Assembly: GCF_010389155.1 (NCBI RefSeq)
Contig: NC_057761.1
Location: 50,776,587 to 50,840,586, forward strand
Length of the DNA stretch: 64,000 nucleotides
Direction of reading: 5' to 3'
Source: Erigeron canadensis
Taxonomy: Eukaryota; Streptophyta; Magnoliopsida; Asterales; Asteraceae
This document shows positions 1-11,073 of the stretch, in pieces. Positions within the stretch are counted from its first letter, which is position 1. Each line of letters starts with the position of its first letter. The notes beneath the pieces are model-generated. The model had not been told where the DNA came from and ran no database searches. It saw only the letters and a program-made list of their open reading frames with translations. A program made the translations under genes and the position numbers.

Positions 1-570
1 TGAATATAGCTGTTGAATGATGATAGACAATTGAAGATAGTCTTAGAGGGATAGGTTGCAATTCAGAAATGAAAAGGTTCCAAGAGACGATAAAAGATAG
101 CTTCAAATTGATCACAATTTATACAGAGGACTAAGCCTCTATTTCTATACAATGTTATTATTATTAAATGCATTCGAAACATCTACTGATGTGTACTACA
201 CACTAGTGTGGTCCGAGGGCTTATATTCTTATTATCATACTTACATAATGATACAAATGACCAAAACACTTACATTGTTACAATGAGTAATATATGATCT
301 ACACCGTATCTTCTAATTGATCATCCAATCATATTATACAATCTCGTTGCTTTTTACTATTTGCCCCTCTTCATACACCCACCGAACAAACAATCAACTT
401 CCAGTTGTCGATTAATTACCCAATGTGAAGACCTTTATTATGAATTCCAGAAAATGGTAAAATGACCACATCTCAATTGGATAAAAGAAATATTGTAGTT
501 TAAGTAAACAATGCGGGTAAATGTGGTTTATATGAAAAAGGTTTCATGCGAGGGTGTGAAGTAAGTAAAA
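1..570. other. AT-rich intergenic DNA, nothing recognised
   Basis: No open reading frame, RNA gene or terminal-repeat structure could be supported here. It ends at a (TA)n tract that adjoins the first Helitron. Confidence 0.6.
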
Positions 571-592
571 TATATATATATATATATATATA

Positions 593-1210
593 CTAGGTCT
601 TTTACCCGCACGATGTGCGCGTGATAAAAAAGTTGAAAAAAAAAGTAAAGATTGTAAATATTTTTAATATTAAAAACCCGTATAAAACATAAAAAGAAAA
701 TGGTTTCTCACCCATCGAATAAGAAAATTACTTGGAATAAGAAAAAAGATAAAAACACAAATTATAGGTTTTCAAAAAAAGTTATATGTTTTTGATAAAT
801 AAATACTTTCCAAATTTAAAAATATATGTTAAGTTTATACCTGTTTTAGTTTTGGTATAGGATTTGATTATGTTTTTTTTTTAATGTATGTGCTTTAATT
901 TTGATATGGGATTTGATTTTGTTATTTTTTCTTATAATTATGTGTATATAAAGTTTTTATTTAGTTTAATGTACTTGTAGGGAATCCTACGTATATCCAA
1001 AGTTAAACTATTATATTTTTAATTTTGTATTTGTATATTAGTCTTTATTTTAATATTTAAATTCTTTTTTGACATATATAAATAAGATAAATATTGTAAA
1101 AAATTACGGAGATGACACATATGATATAATCCTAGGTGGCAATGTTTTAAAATAGGTTTAATTTTGAAGAGGGCTTTAAAATGCTAGGATTCTTACTCTT
1201 TTAATATAGA
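593..1210 (-). mobile_element. Helitron 1 (nonautonomous, minus)
   Basis: On the minus strand the element starts TC (1210) and ends CTAG (593), followed by T, as Helitrons do. A GC-rich hairpin lies just inside the 3' end (about 601-622: CCGCACATCGTGCGG-like, partly decayed). The 5' region, with AGGAATCCTAG-type sequence and a GCCAC-ATAGG block, matches Helitrons 2 and 3. It is flanked by (TA)n and encodes no Rep/helicase, so it is nonautonomous. Confidence 0.72.
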
Positions 1211-1431
1211 TATATATATAGGTTTTAGGTAAAATAAAACAAGTATTAAAGTAAAATAAATAAAACAATAGATTTTTCTTCACTAACAATCATTGTGCAT
1301 CATTAAAATCATCGTGTATCAATATATATATGTGAATCTCCGTGCATCAATTTTATCATGATCTAAGGGTCAAGATCTTATCTTATTTGTTTTACTTTAA
1401 TAATTGTTTTACAATAACTAACCCCTATATA

Positions 1432-2463
1432 TCTATATAAATATTAAAACAGTAGGAATCCTAGCCTTTTAAGTCATCCTCCCTAAATCAAAGCTATGCT
1501 TAAATGTTGCCACATAAGATTTATCCTATGTGGCATCTCCATGTTTTTTTTAAATTATCAATCTATTTTATAGAAAATATAGTATAAATTATAATATAAA
1601 AACTATAAAATTGGATATATCGTATATGAAAAACAATATATTTATGGGATTGATCAACATTAATTTGGCAAGAATATTACAAATCCACAAATTCTTACAT
1701 ACCCTTTATTATTGTTGTTGTTGTTATTATTATTATTATTATTTATTTTTATTTTTATTTTAATAAAATCGTCACTTTATACGTATGATTACAAATTCTG
1801 TATTACTAAATCCTTATATTTGTTAGAATTGTACGTATGATTACAAATTCATTTGTTATTGATTCCATTTGTATGTATTTAGGATGAATGGTAATATAAT
1901 CTAACCACATTAGTAATTCTATAAAAAGGGTTTTTTTTTAAGCTTTATTTTGTGTATGTATATAATTGCTATTTAACAAATAGTTAAACATTCATCAAGC
2001 TCTATGTAGTCAAAAGATTCAATCATCATGATGTGGAAATAATATACTCTATATGAACTAATAGACAATAATAGATGTATCAAAATAGGTTGGTTCAGAG
2101 TCCAAACATCTTCACCTAATTCTTGATCATATACTCTATGAACTCCAATAAATCAAATTCGCGTGTTTCAACTTTACATGTAGGTCTACACTACACTTCA
2201 TTGTTTTGTTTTGTTGACCTAATTGTATGTTGCAGGTATTTGACCAACTATAACAATTCTTTAAAGTATAGCCAAAGTCCTCAATGTCAAATTTCAACCT
2301 GAATTTAGGTCTATTTGTATGTTAAAACATTATGCATGAAGTTTACATTACATAATTTATCATCCAAAGATTAGAGGTCACTATATTTTTCATGTTTCAT
2401 AATATAGTTTATTATTGTACTGCTTTAAAAAAAATCCGCACATCGTGCGGGTAAAAGACCTAG
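1432..2463 (+). mobile_element. Helitron 2 (nonautonomous, plus)
   Basis: It starts TCTATATAAATATT and ends in a 3' hairpin (CCGCACATCGTGCGG at about 2436-2450), then GTAAAAGACCTAG, then T. It contains a GTT/ATT microsatellite (about 1711-1760). Same family as the elements at 593-1210 and 2474-3541, and no coding capacity is seen. Confidence 0.75.
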
Positions 2464-2473
2464 TATATATATA

Positions 2474-3541
2474 TTTATATAAATATTAAAACAATAGGAA
2501 TCCTAGTCTTTTAAAGCTTTCTTCAATTTAAACCTATTTTTAAAAATTGCCACATAAGTCTTCATCCTATGTGGCTTCTTTATATTTTTTTCACAATATA
2601 ATAAATCCACTAAATTTTATTATATAAACATAATATTAGATTAAATAGAAATAAAATCTATATATACACAATATTTAAAAGAAAAACAAAAGTAAAAAAT
2701 CAAATCCTATGTCATAGTAGAAACTGTATGAACTTAAATTTTATTTTTATAATTGGAAAATATTTTATACTATTGGTTTTTAAAATGTTCATATCTTATT
2801 CTACTATCATATTGTAATTTTTTTTATCCTTTTTTTGGTGGTGATTTTACGTTTTATAAAAACTATTTCAAGACACTTGCATCAATTACATGTTAGTTTA
2901 ACCTAATTTGAATCATAGGTTTGTTCTTAATTAATTGTAATTACCATTGCATCAATTACCTTTATATCAACTACTTTCAAATAAAAAAACACATTATATC
3001 AAATATAAAAGAAAAAGGGCGTGTTTGTTTTTTTAGCCGTTAAGTGACTGAATAGATAAATAATGTTTGTATGGATTAAGTCATTACAGTTATTTTTTGT
3101 TTATTAAGTCACGAAAACAAACACTTTTGATGACTTAATGGAATAAGTATTTTTGATTAAGTCATGACTTATTTTATTAAGTCACAAACAAACACCACTT
3201 AAGTTTCATGAAACTATATTATTTGAATGAGTGTGATGAAATTCTAATAGATTACATATCATTTTGAAAAAATAACAGATGGTTATGATTTTACATTACA
3301 TTTACATTTTAACTTAATTTTATGTTTATTAGTATTGCATGAAGTATAATATGTGATATTTAATATGAATATTTTATAATGTTTTTTTTGTAAATGCAAA
3401 GATTTTCATAAACAATAAGAGTTATATTTTGGTATATATACATGCTTAAATAATTTATAATTGTTAAAAGTTATTATAAATATTCATATAACTAAAACAA
3501 CCTTTTTAAATATCCGCACATCGTGTGGGTAAAAAACCTAG
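2474..3541 (+). mobile_element. Helitron 3 (nonautonomous, plus)
   Basis: It begins 10 bp after Helitron 2 ends. It has the same 5' block (AATATTAAAACAATAGGAATC) and the same 3' hairpin (CCGCACATCGTGTGG) followed by ACCTAG|T. The first two bases read TT instead of TC. A MITE-like insertion (about 3019-3197) lies inside. Confidence 0.72.
3019..3197. mobile_element. MITE-like insertion inside Helitron 3
   Basis: Imperfect terminal inverted repeats: GGGCGTGTTTGTTT at the left and AACAAACACC at the right. The interior carries repeated AAGTCA/TGACTT blocks that fold back. The superfamily is uncertain because I cannot fix a target duplication. Confidence 0.5.
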
Positions 3542-4875
3542 TATATATCTATATATGTATATATAACGACTTTTACCGTTCACTTAACTATAGGTTAGAA
3601 ATTTTATATGCAAGGTACGTAAAAATCACAATGTGATTGGTCTACTGCGTTGTCATTTGGTGTTGGTTGGATCATAACATTTATTGGTTTAAACTATGAA
3701 CTAAAATATGAATTTTGTTAATGAAAGTCTAATAGTCATCACTAACACGTTATTACTATATGCATTAAAAATTTATAGAAAAATATCCGTACTGCACACT
3801 TTACCAAAGCTTAGGTACTGTCACTTTAAAAAAGTTAAAAATTAAACCTTTGAATTTGATAAACATACATAGCCCTTTAAATTTACATAATTCATTTATT
3901 TTACCTAATATAGATACTGCATGTTTTACCTAACATTTCCCCAAAATTGATACCTAATATATAATGAAAAATGAATAGTTTGAGATTGTCATTAATAAAA
4001 CACAAAATACATAAACATTGTCTTAATAATACGGAGTATTAATTAAATTTATTTTGTTGATTAGGTGAAAGGGTGTAGGAAAAGAAGATCGGGATTCGAA
4101 TCCAAGTGTCAGCAATGCAAGGTTTTTTCAAAGGAAATCGAAGGGTAGCTCTAGTGAACAACTTAACAAATCAATATAGTTAAATTTTTATATTGGAAAG
4201 ATAAGTATGGTGATCATGAAGATTTTATGAGTTTCAAGCAACCAGAATCATGTGATTGATGTGTTCACTAAACTTATTAGCTTAATTTCCGTCAAATTTG
4301 TGCTTCTCTTGAAATGGTTAGTAGAAGCACTTTGTTATGTTTTGAATTTAATGTTCACCAAATTGTTAGACTAGTCACACAATCACACATGACGGATTCG
4401 ATATGATCAATTTAACGACAAATTTATAAAATTTAGTAGCTCATAAAAATAATAACGATTTAGATAACCAAAATAACTAAAGAAGGTTCGATGGGTTTAG
4501 GATATAGAATGGGAGTTTAAGAATCTCGGCCCATGTACTTTTAATCATTGTGTTACATAAGACCAAATCAATAGAATCCATAAGTAACGGCTTAAGACAA
4601 CTATATTCATCAGTCAAGGTTTTACTTTTTCCAGTATCTATGTATCGGTTTTCCGGTTAGAATGTTGAGTTTCATATATAACCTAATTTCGTATGATATG
4701 GTAAAAGTCAAAAGTTTACAAATTACAATGAAATGTGATATAAATAAATTGGGCTTTGTCAATTTGTGGGCACAACTCAACTAATCGAAACTACAAAATT
4801 TAATGAGAAACTGGGCTAGCTAGTAATGGCACAAAAGAACTCGGAATAATAGCACCACTAAAAGATTTTACACTT
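3542..4875. other. Intergenic; one dispersed repeat copy at about 3775-3950
   Basis: There is no gene. Positions 3775-3950 are the reverse complement of a repeat found in intron 1 of FMO copy A (21498-21535 plus 22170-22295), sharing blocks such as GGGCTATGTATGTTTATC and CAGTACCTAAGC. The remainder shows nothing recognisable; a lone GATTCGAATCC (about 4093) resembles a Pol III B box. Confidence 0.55.
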
Positions 4876-5016
4876 AGCCATCACCACTTTGGTGGGGTGA
4901 TAAAAACTTTGTTCTCTTGAGAAAAAGACCAAGGTTTAAACCTTGACAATGGTGTTTTTTTATGTATTTAAATCGGGTAGTAGTACTTTAAAAATTTGTT
5001 GTTCAAAAAAAAAAAA
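4876..5016 (+). mobile_element. Short SINE with poly(A) tail
   Basis: A unit of about 140 bp ending in an A-run (5005-5019). It is flanked by a perfect target-site duplication of about 15 bp (AAAGATTTTACACTT, ending at 4875 and again at 5031). A degenerate Pol III B box (AGGTTTAAACC) lies at about 4932. The size, tail and long target duplication are those of a retroposed SINE. I do not recognise the family. Confidence 0.75.
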
Positions 5017-5047
5017 AAAGATTTTACACTTCGTATCTATTTTAAGT

Positions 5048-5225
5048 ATTTACCAATAAACTAAAACAAGATTGAGGTGTTTTTAAAACGACACGTGACT
5101 TAATCCTTGATCGACATGTGTCATTTTAATTTATTTATTTTATTAAAATAAATTAGCTTTTGTAATTGTATAAAGATTCAATTTTCTTATTAGATTTTTA
5201 ATTAAACTCTAACTCTTGGCTAATC
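5048..5225 (+). mobile_element. 5' fragment of a CACGTG-type Helitron
   Basis: Matches the 5' portions of the elements at 8839 and 20107: ACCAATAAA, then a GATTGAGGTGTTTTT block, then a CGACACGTG/CATGTGTCA pair. It stops at the (TA)n tract where the 3.06 kb Helitron begins, so the 3' half is missing or displaced. Confidence 0.55.
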
Positions 5226-5241
5226 TATATATATATATATA

Positions 5242-8200
5242 TCTATAAACCCTTATAAAGAGTATTGGGTTTAAGACATTCAGCACTTTTTTCATGCCCA
5301 TAATACCCCTGCTTAAAAATACAACCTACCTGCCTATAATCATAACACACACAAAACAAACATACACGCCCTTCATCACATCTCCCTCCACCTTCACCCA
5401 CCGACCTTCAATCTCTACCGCCCCTATCAACATCATTACCGCCTTTCACTACCATCACCAATCACGACTGCCGCCACACAGTCACACAAATCAAACCTCT
5501 CCCCCTATTCGATTCGCCGGCGCCACCACCAGGAAATAAAATGTAATTTATTGTTAAAAAGATCTTCATTTACATAAACCTGCCATCGTCATGTTCCTCC
5601 GGCCCATTTGCCGCCGCCACTTCTCAACCATATACTCAACGCCACAACCGCCACTACACCATTACTTTGATTCAAGAGATTAAAATTCTTAATCCTTATG
5701 TAGGGACGATCATGAACATAATTTATGTTTGATGCAGGGGATTAAAATTGTTATGTAGGTACGATCATGATTCGCTGGCGCGGCCCCCTATTGGATTATA
5801 TGGATTGATATGAAGGTACAATTCGAATAATGAACCTTAATTAATAATTTTATGGTTTTGTTTTTGTTTCCCATAAAAATGCTTATATATGATTTTGTCT
5901 TTGACTTTATGAATCCGCTTAAACCTAATACTATAGAGATTGTGTTAATTGATGAAAAGGTTTGACTAACGTTGTATTTTTCTGATGTACATTAGATTTA
6001 TTTTATATAGCCTCTGTTACATATGTATAGAAGACCATGTTGATCGGTTTTTATCTATTTTGGAAGGTTTAACTTTAACGTATCAGATTTAACGTCGACA
6101 AAATCCCGTTCCTTTTTGCTCATATACAATGAAGGTTGAACTTCCAGATTGATAATTTGCTTTCCCAATATGGAATTATGATTTTCTTCGGATTTTGTTT
6201 TCTCTTAATTTTGGAGTTTCAAAGGGATAAGTGATAGTAGTAGTAGGTCGTCTTTGTATATGTCCAAGTGGAAATTATATCTATGCCTTCCATTGAGGTA
6301 CTCACCATTCTACAAGTTGTTCTTTTTCAATGCACGTTTTTTTCTTTAAAATGCTCAATGTCAACTTAAGCTGGAAAATGGAGAGGTTGGTATGGGATGG
6401 GTGTGTTTTCAGCGTTTAATCTGTGGGTCTTTTGCTAATCCTCTTACTCATATATGGCTTTATTGATGATTGTTTGTTTGCGATACAATATTATAGTGAT
6501 TTCTCTATAAAAAAGCACATAAAGCCAACCATTTAAAGTGGGGTTTTAGTGGTTTGCTTGAAGACCAGAACCATCTGTTTGGATTAAGGTAATTCAGCAT
6601 GTCGACATTCTTTGCTCATGTTGTTTCAAATTCTAAATATACTATGGTTATATAAGGTGCTGAGATTATTGATTCTGTTAATTGTGTGTCCCGGGATGGT
6701 TCATGTGGGTAACATCACTTTCGTCGGCTAGGAGCCAAAGAGACTCAAATTTGAACTTTTCCTCTATACTAATCAGTTATATGTGTTATCTTTGATATAT
6801 TCTTGGCTATGCATGTTGGCGATAAGTTGTTTAGTGTCATAGACGCTTGCTTATCTCTCTAAAATCTTTATGTTTGATTGGTTTTGCATATTCTTTCAGT
6901 CATGAATTACTATTGAAATGCTCCGAACAAAATGCTTTGCTTCTGGACCGTAGAACATGCTTCAAGGTATTTATAGCTTTCAATAGAGGTAACGAGTTAA
7001 AAAAATTTTAACCAATGTGTTACAATATTATTTATCAATTACATTGAGTGTGAATTAGCTGGATACTTCATACATATGGGTTACAATTTGAGTATGATGT
7101 GGCAGACTTCACCTCATGTTGGGCGGAAGCATCATGTAAAATTTCCATTCTTTGGTACGTAACATTCTAAAATATTTTACTTGAGATTCTATTACTGCAC
7201 AATATTAAAATTGTGTTGTTTGTGTAAAGTTAACATAGATTATAATCTTCAACTATGTACGATATAGCTTGGAGTCTGCTCTCTCTGCTCTTTTTTCGGT
7301 AATGATTTTTGGTCAAAAGAGAATTTAATGATTCTATCTTTCATTGTTTCAGCTCCTTATATTTTTGGACAATCTTGATAAGGTCAGGTTAGGCAATGTC
7401 AAATCTTGCATTTCCAAACTGTAGGTCAATGTCCAAGGGCGATCCACATCCAACTCGACTCAACCCAAGATGGGTGGACAATTCTTGGCTATCCGTCAAA
7501 GAAAGAAATCTTCCAAAAAAGGCTATACAACTTCACCAGGATACTATATGTCACATCTATGAGTGTACATGGAAGGTTCAAGACCAAGAACCTGAATCCA
7601 GGTTGCTAAGAAGCAAAAGTTAAGATTTTCCACACTTGATTACTACTTACCTGAACATATGGTTTCGACGTGATTTAGTTATCGAGAAGGTTAATGATGA
7701 AGAGCAAAAACAGGAGAATGTTTTCCTCAGAGAAACAATACTCATACGATTGTCTGTATTGTATTGTTTTGGTATTTGTAATTGGTGAAAGGTATTATGG
7801 TAACCATTTTCTCCTAATAGTCATTTTCCTCTATACCACTATCGGTGATAAATGGTGATTGTTGGTTTGTGATGAACAACTTGGGTAAGCGATAAAAAAT
7901 CATATATGGATACACAGCCTTTCAACTGTTTTTATTCTGTTAATTGGTTCTATACCTATAATGATTTTAGTGGTGCAATATTTGTAGAGTTTTTAGTTTG
8001 ACATCCACCGAATGTTTTCATGATCTATTTTAATGTTTTAGAAATTTGGGCATCCAATGTGAGGGTTAGTTCTAGCGCAATTTGTTATTCTTACAATGAT
8101 TTTTGGAATTTGATTGTCTATAATAATTTTGTTTTCACCTTATTATTAATTTTATTTTATTTTTTATTTATATTTAGAATGCTAACCACGGTTAGATCCC

Positions 8201-8304
8201 TCATCGATGCATCTCATGAAAGTAACCTAGAGAGCTTGTATTACCGTTACGACATCTCAAGCCTTATGAACTGTTTCCGCTGCAACGCCCGGGCACCATG
8301 CTAG
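5242..8304 (+). mobile_element. 3.06 kb Helitron with gene-like interior
   Basis: It starts TCTATAAACCCTTATAAAG after A and ends GGGCACCATGCTAG before T. The GCCCGGGC hairpin sits just upstream of the 3' end. The same 3' terminus (GCAACGYGCGGGCAC) recurs at 44170 and, inverted, at 44660. The interior alternates AT-rich and less AT-rich stretches, with a compact GC-richer block at about 7390-7625, but no helicase or Rep motif could be read. It is probably nonautonomous, possibly carrying captured host exons that are now frame-broken. Confidence 0.65.
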
Positions 8305-8329
8305 TATCTATCTATCTATATATATATAC

Positions 8330-8838
8330 AACAGGATTGAGTTATTATTTGGTCGACACATGGTGTATTACTTAAACGACAAGTGTCCTTTTTAATATCC
8401 TTAATTAAATCGAATTAAAATTCCTAATTAATTTCTACTTACCATCTAATATAGAACTTATTTATATGTTTTTTTTTTATTTCCTAAATTTAATACAACT
8501 TCTCTATTTTACTTAAGTGTACGCCTACCTCCCTAATATGTATATAACGATTGTTTACTTCGATAGATCGTAGTTATTATCCGATTAAATTTTATTTTTC
8601 ATATATTGTCGCTATTATCCTTTGAATACAAAACTTGATTGTATTAATTATTCCAGTCTTTTGGCTTATATTAATTACTTGTTGTTTTTTTATTATTTAT
8701 TTTGTAATAAAGTTTTGTTTGTTCTATGTGTATGGTATGTTTTATGTGAACATATATTGCGATCTTAATTTTTTCCCATCCAAAGTTTAATCTCATATCT
8801 CCATGTTTGTTTCTATATTATAACTTTTGATATTGATA
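8330..8838. other. AT-rich segment with a partial Helitron 5' block
   Basis: It begins ACAGGATTGAGTTATT followed by a CGACACATG block, resembling the 5' region of the next Helitron. The rest is AT-rich without features. Confidence 0.4.
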
Positions 8839-9404
8839 TCCATCAATAAAATAAAACAGGATTGAGATATTCTTGAAACGACATGTGGCGTAATCCTTGA
8901 TCGACACGTGTCATTTTAACTTATTTATTTTATTAAATTAACTTTTTTAACACTAGATTTAATTTCCTCATTAGATTTATAATTAAACTCTAACTCTTGT
9001 TTTATTAATACAACAGACATTATAACCTTATTTGATTAATCGTTTTCTCATTAATAAATTTTCTTTTTTTTTTTATCAATTTTTCAACTCTTATTACTTA
9101 TATTACTTACAATAAGTTATTAACAAAAAGACTTCAAATATTTGAGTTTATGATCCGAAATTACAAGGTTATTTGTCGTCATCTACTATACTTACAAGTT
9201 CCGATTTTGATATGGTTCTAAAAATTTAAGGTAAATCCAAAACTCTAACTAAACATATATTATATTTATTATAATTTAGCTTCGATCATCGATTTACTTT
9301 AACCACAATTTATTACATACTCACGAATTATGTATGAGGCATATTCGAATTTTTTATGATACAATTTATATAGCTACCGTACATCGTACGGGTATTAGGA
9401 CTAG
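8839..9404 (+). mobile_element. Helitron of the ACCGTACATCGTACGG family
   Basis: Starts TCCATCAATAAAATAAAAC after A and ends with a 3' hairpin (CCGTACATCGTACGG at about 9377-9391), then GTATTAGGACTAG, then T. It is about 566 bp, the same length as the relative at 20107-20669 (563 bp). No coding capacity. Confidence 0.75.
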
Positions 9405-9416
9405 TAAATACTAAAT

Positions 9417-9825
9417 ACATAACACATTATAACCTAATTTGATCGATCGTTTTCTCATTAATAAAATTGTCTCTTTTTCTTTCTCAAATCTTCAACTCCT
9501 ATTACTTATAATAATAAGTTATTAACATGAAGACTACAATAATTTGAGTTTACGATATGACTCACGAGATTACTTGTCATCATCCACTATTCTTACAAGT
9601 TCCGATTTTGATGTGATTGTAAAAATTTAAGGTAATTCAAAACTTTAACTAAACATATATTATATTTATCATTACTCATTGCCTTTCCTAATTAACCTAG
9701 CTTCGATTATTGATTACTTTAACCACAATTTGTTTCATACCCATGAATCATGTATAAAGCATATTTGAATTTCTTTATGATACAATCTATATAGTTACCG
9801 TACATCGTACGGATATTAGGACTAG
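9417..9825 (+). mobile_element. Second 3' end of the same Helitron family
   Basis: A direct repeat of the 3' two-thirds of the preceding element, starting near ATTATAACCTAATTTGATCG and ending in a second hairpin (CCGTACATCGTACGG) plus ATTAGGACTAG|T. It has no 5' end of its own, so 8839-9825 looks like one Helitron with two consecutive 3' termini, or a truncated tandem insertion. Confidence 0.65.
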
Positions 9826-11073
9826 TGTGTATATATATATATAATTGCGGAGTGGCAAAAACTATTTTAAGTATATTAGTAACGATCAAAGTATAATCTC
9901 TTTTGGGACGATAATAATTTCATATTAACTCAAAAAAAAAAAAAAAAAAAAAAACATGTTTGAATCAAACATTCTGTTATCTTTCACTTTTATTCATTTA
10001 CTTGTTTGTTTAAACCATACCACAAAAAACACAAACCAAAATAAACAAAAAGTCCGAATCAAAACCGTATGCACGAAATATCTTGTTAAACAAGACATTG
10101 TTGCCTCACAAAACAACATTGTTGTAGAGAGTGGCAAACATGTACGATGAACCAAAATAGATAAAACTATCAATAATTTCTAAACATTATGTTACTTTAC
10201 TCTCTGCAGATGTCGATCATTAGAAAAGGCCCATCTGACTTGCTAGAAAAATCGAGTGCTAATATACTTACATACAAAAAGGTTGTCAAACTATAACCAA
10301 CGGAAACATACTTTATACTTCCATAGGACTAGTTGCTCTAATTTTCTTGTCAACTCACGTTCACTACTTCGATCATTAGAGATTATATTAGCGTCTTAGG
10401 GAATATAGCAAACCTAGTCACACGAGTTATATGATCGTTTTGAATTATAGTGTAACGTCAATCTACATTTCCTCTCCCATGTACCTACCTCTGCTGGAAT
10501 ATAATTGGGTATAGTTGTTCTTTTCCTTTGTTTGGAACTATGATCATATTGTTCTCATTCGGAAGTATATGAAATTACACAGATAATCACTACTTACAAA
10601 ACTTCCTATAGTTTTGTTCCTGGAATGAACGGCCAAGTCTAGTCATGTAAAAATCACATACCATAAAGTCAAATTTTCAAGTCTGGTTTCTTTTTTATTC
10701 TGTCTGTATATATGATGCCTGACTTGTTTATCATCCAAACGGGTCCATAACTAGTCCATAAGTCATTTAGGTTGTGGTTTGTGGTCAGTTATCAGTTTGT
10801 GAAACCATATATTTTGCACCAGGTTTGCAAGGAATCACACAATCTTTCCCTTGCATTTTGCAAAGAGACTGTTTTAGTGACCAGGCTTGTCTGCAATCAA
10901 TCTTTTCTAATCATCAATAAACATTGAACGAAACACCTCAAACACATAATCATCGTTAATGTTAGAATTTCAGGACAACAGAAACTAAAAAACCTAGGAT
11001 AATAATCAAGAAGAAAAACTAGAAATCCAATAACTACCACAAGAATCAATCTTCATCTGCTTCTACTTCATAA
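9826..11073. other. Intergenic, 3' flank of the DUF863-like gene
   Basis: No gene is supported. A poly(A) run lies at 9932-9954. The part nearest 11073 should contain the 3' UTR of the minus-strand gene. A minus-strand AATAAA-like hexamer is visible near 10693, but its use is a guess. Confidence 0.45.

Noticed and set aside
5294..5539. 81-codon Thr/Pro/His-rich frame
   Set aside because: Low complexity, inside a Helitron, no start context or homology that I recognise.
7396..7623. Two overlapping frames in the 3 kb Helitron
   Set aside because: Possible captured exon, but overlapping frames without a clear family do not support a CDS call.
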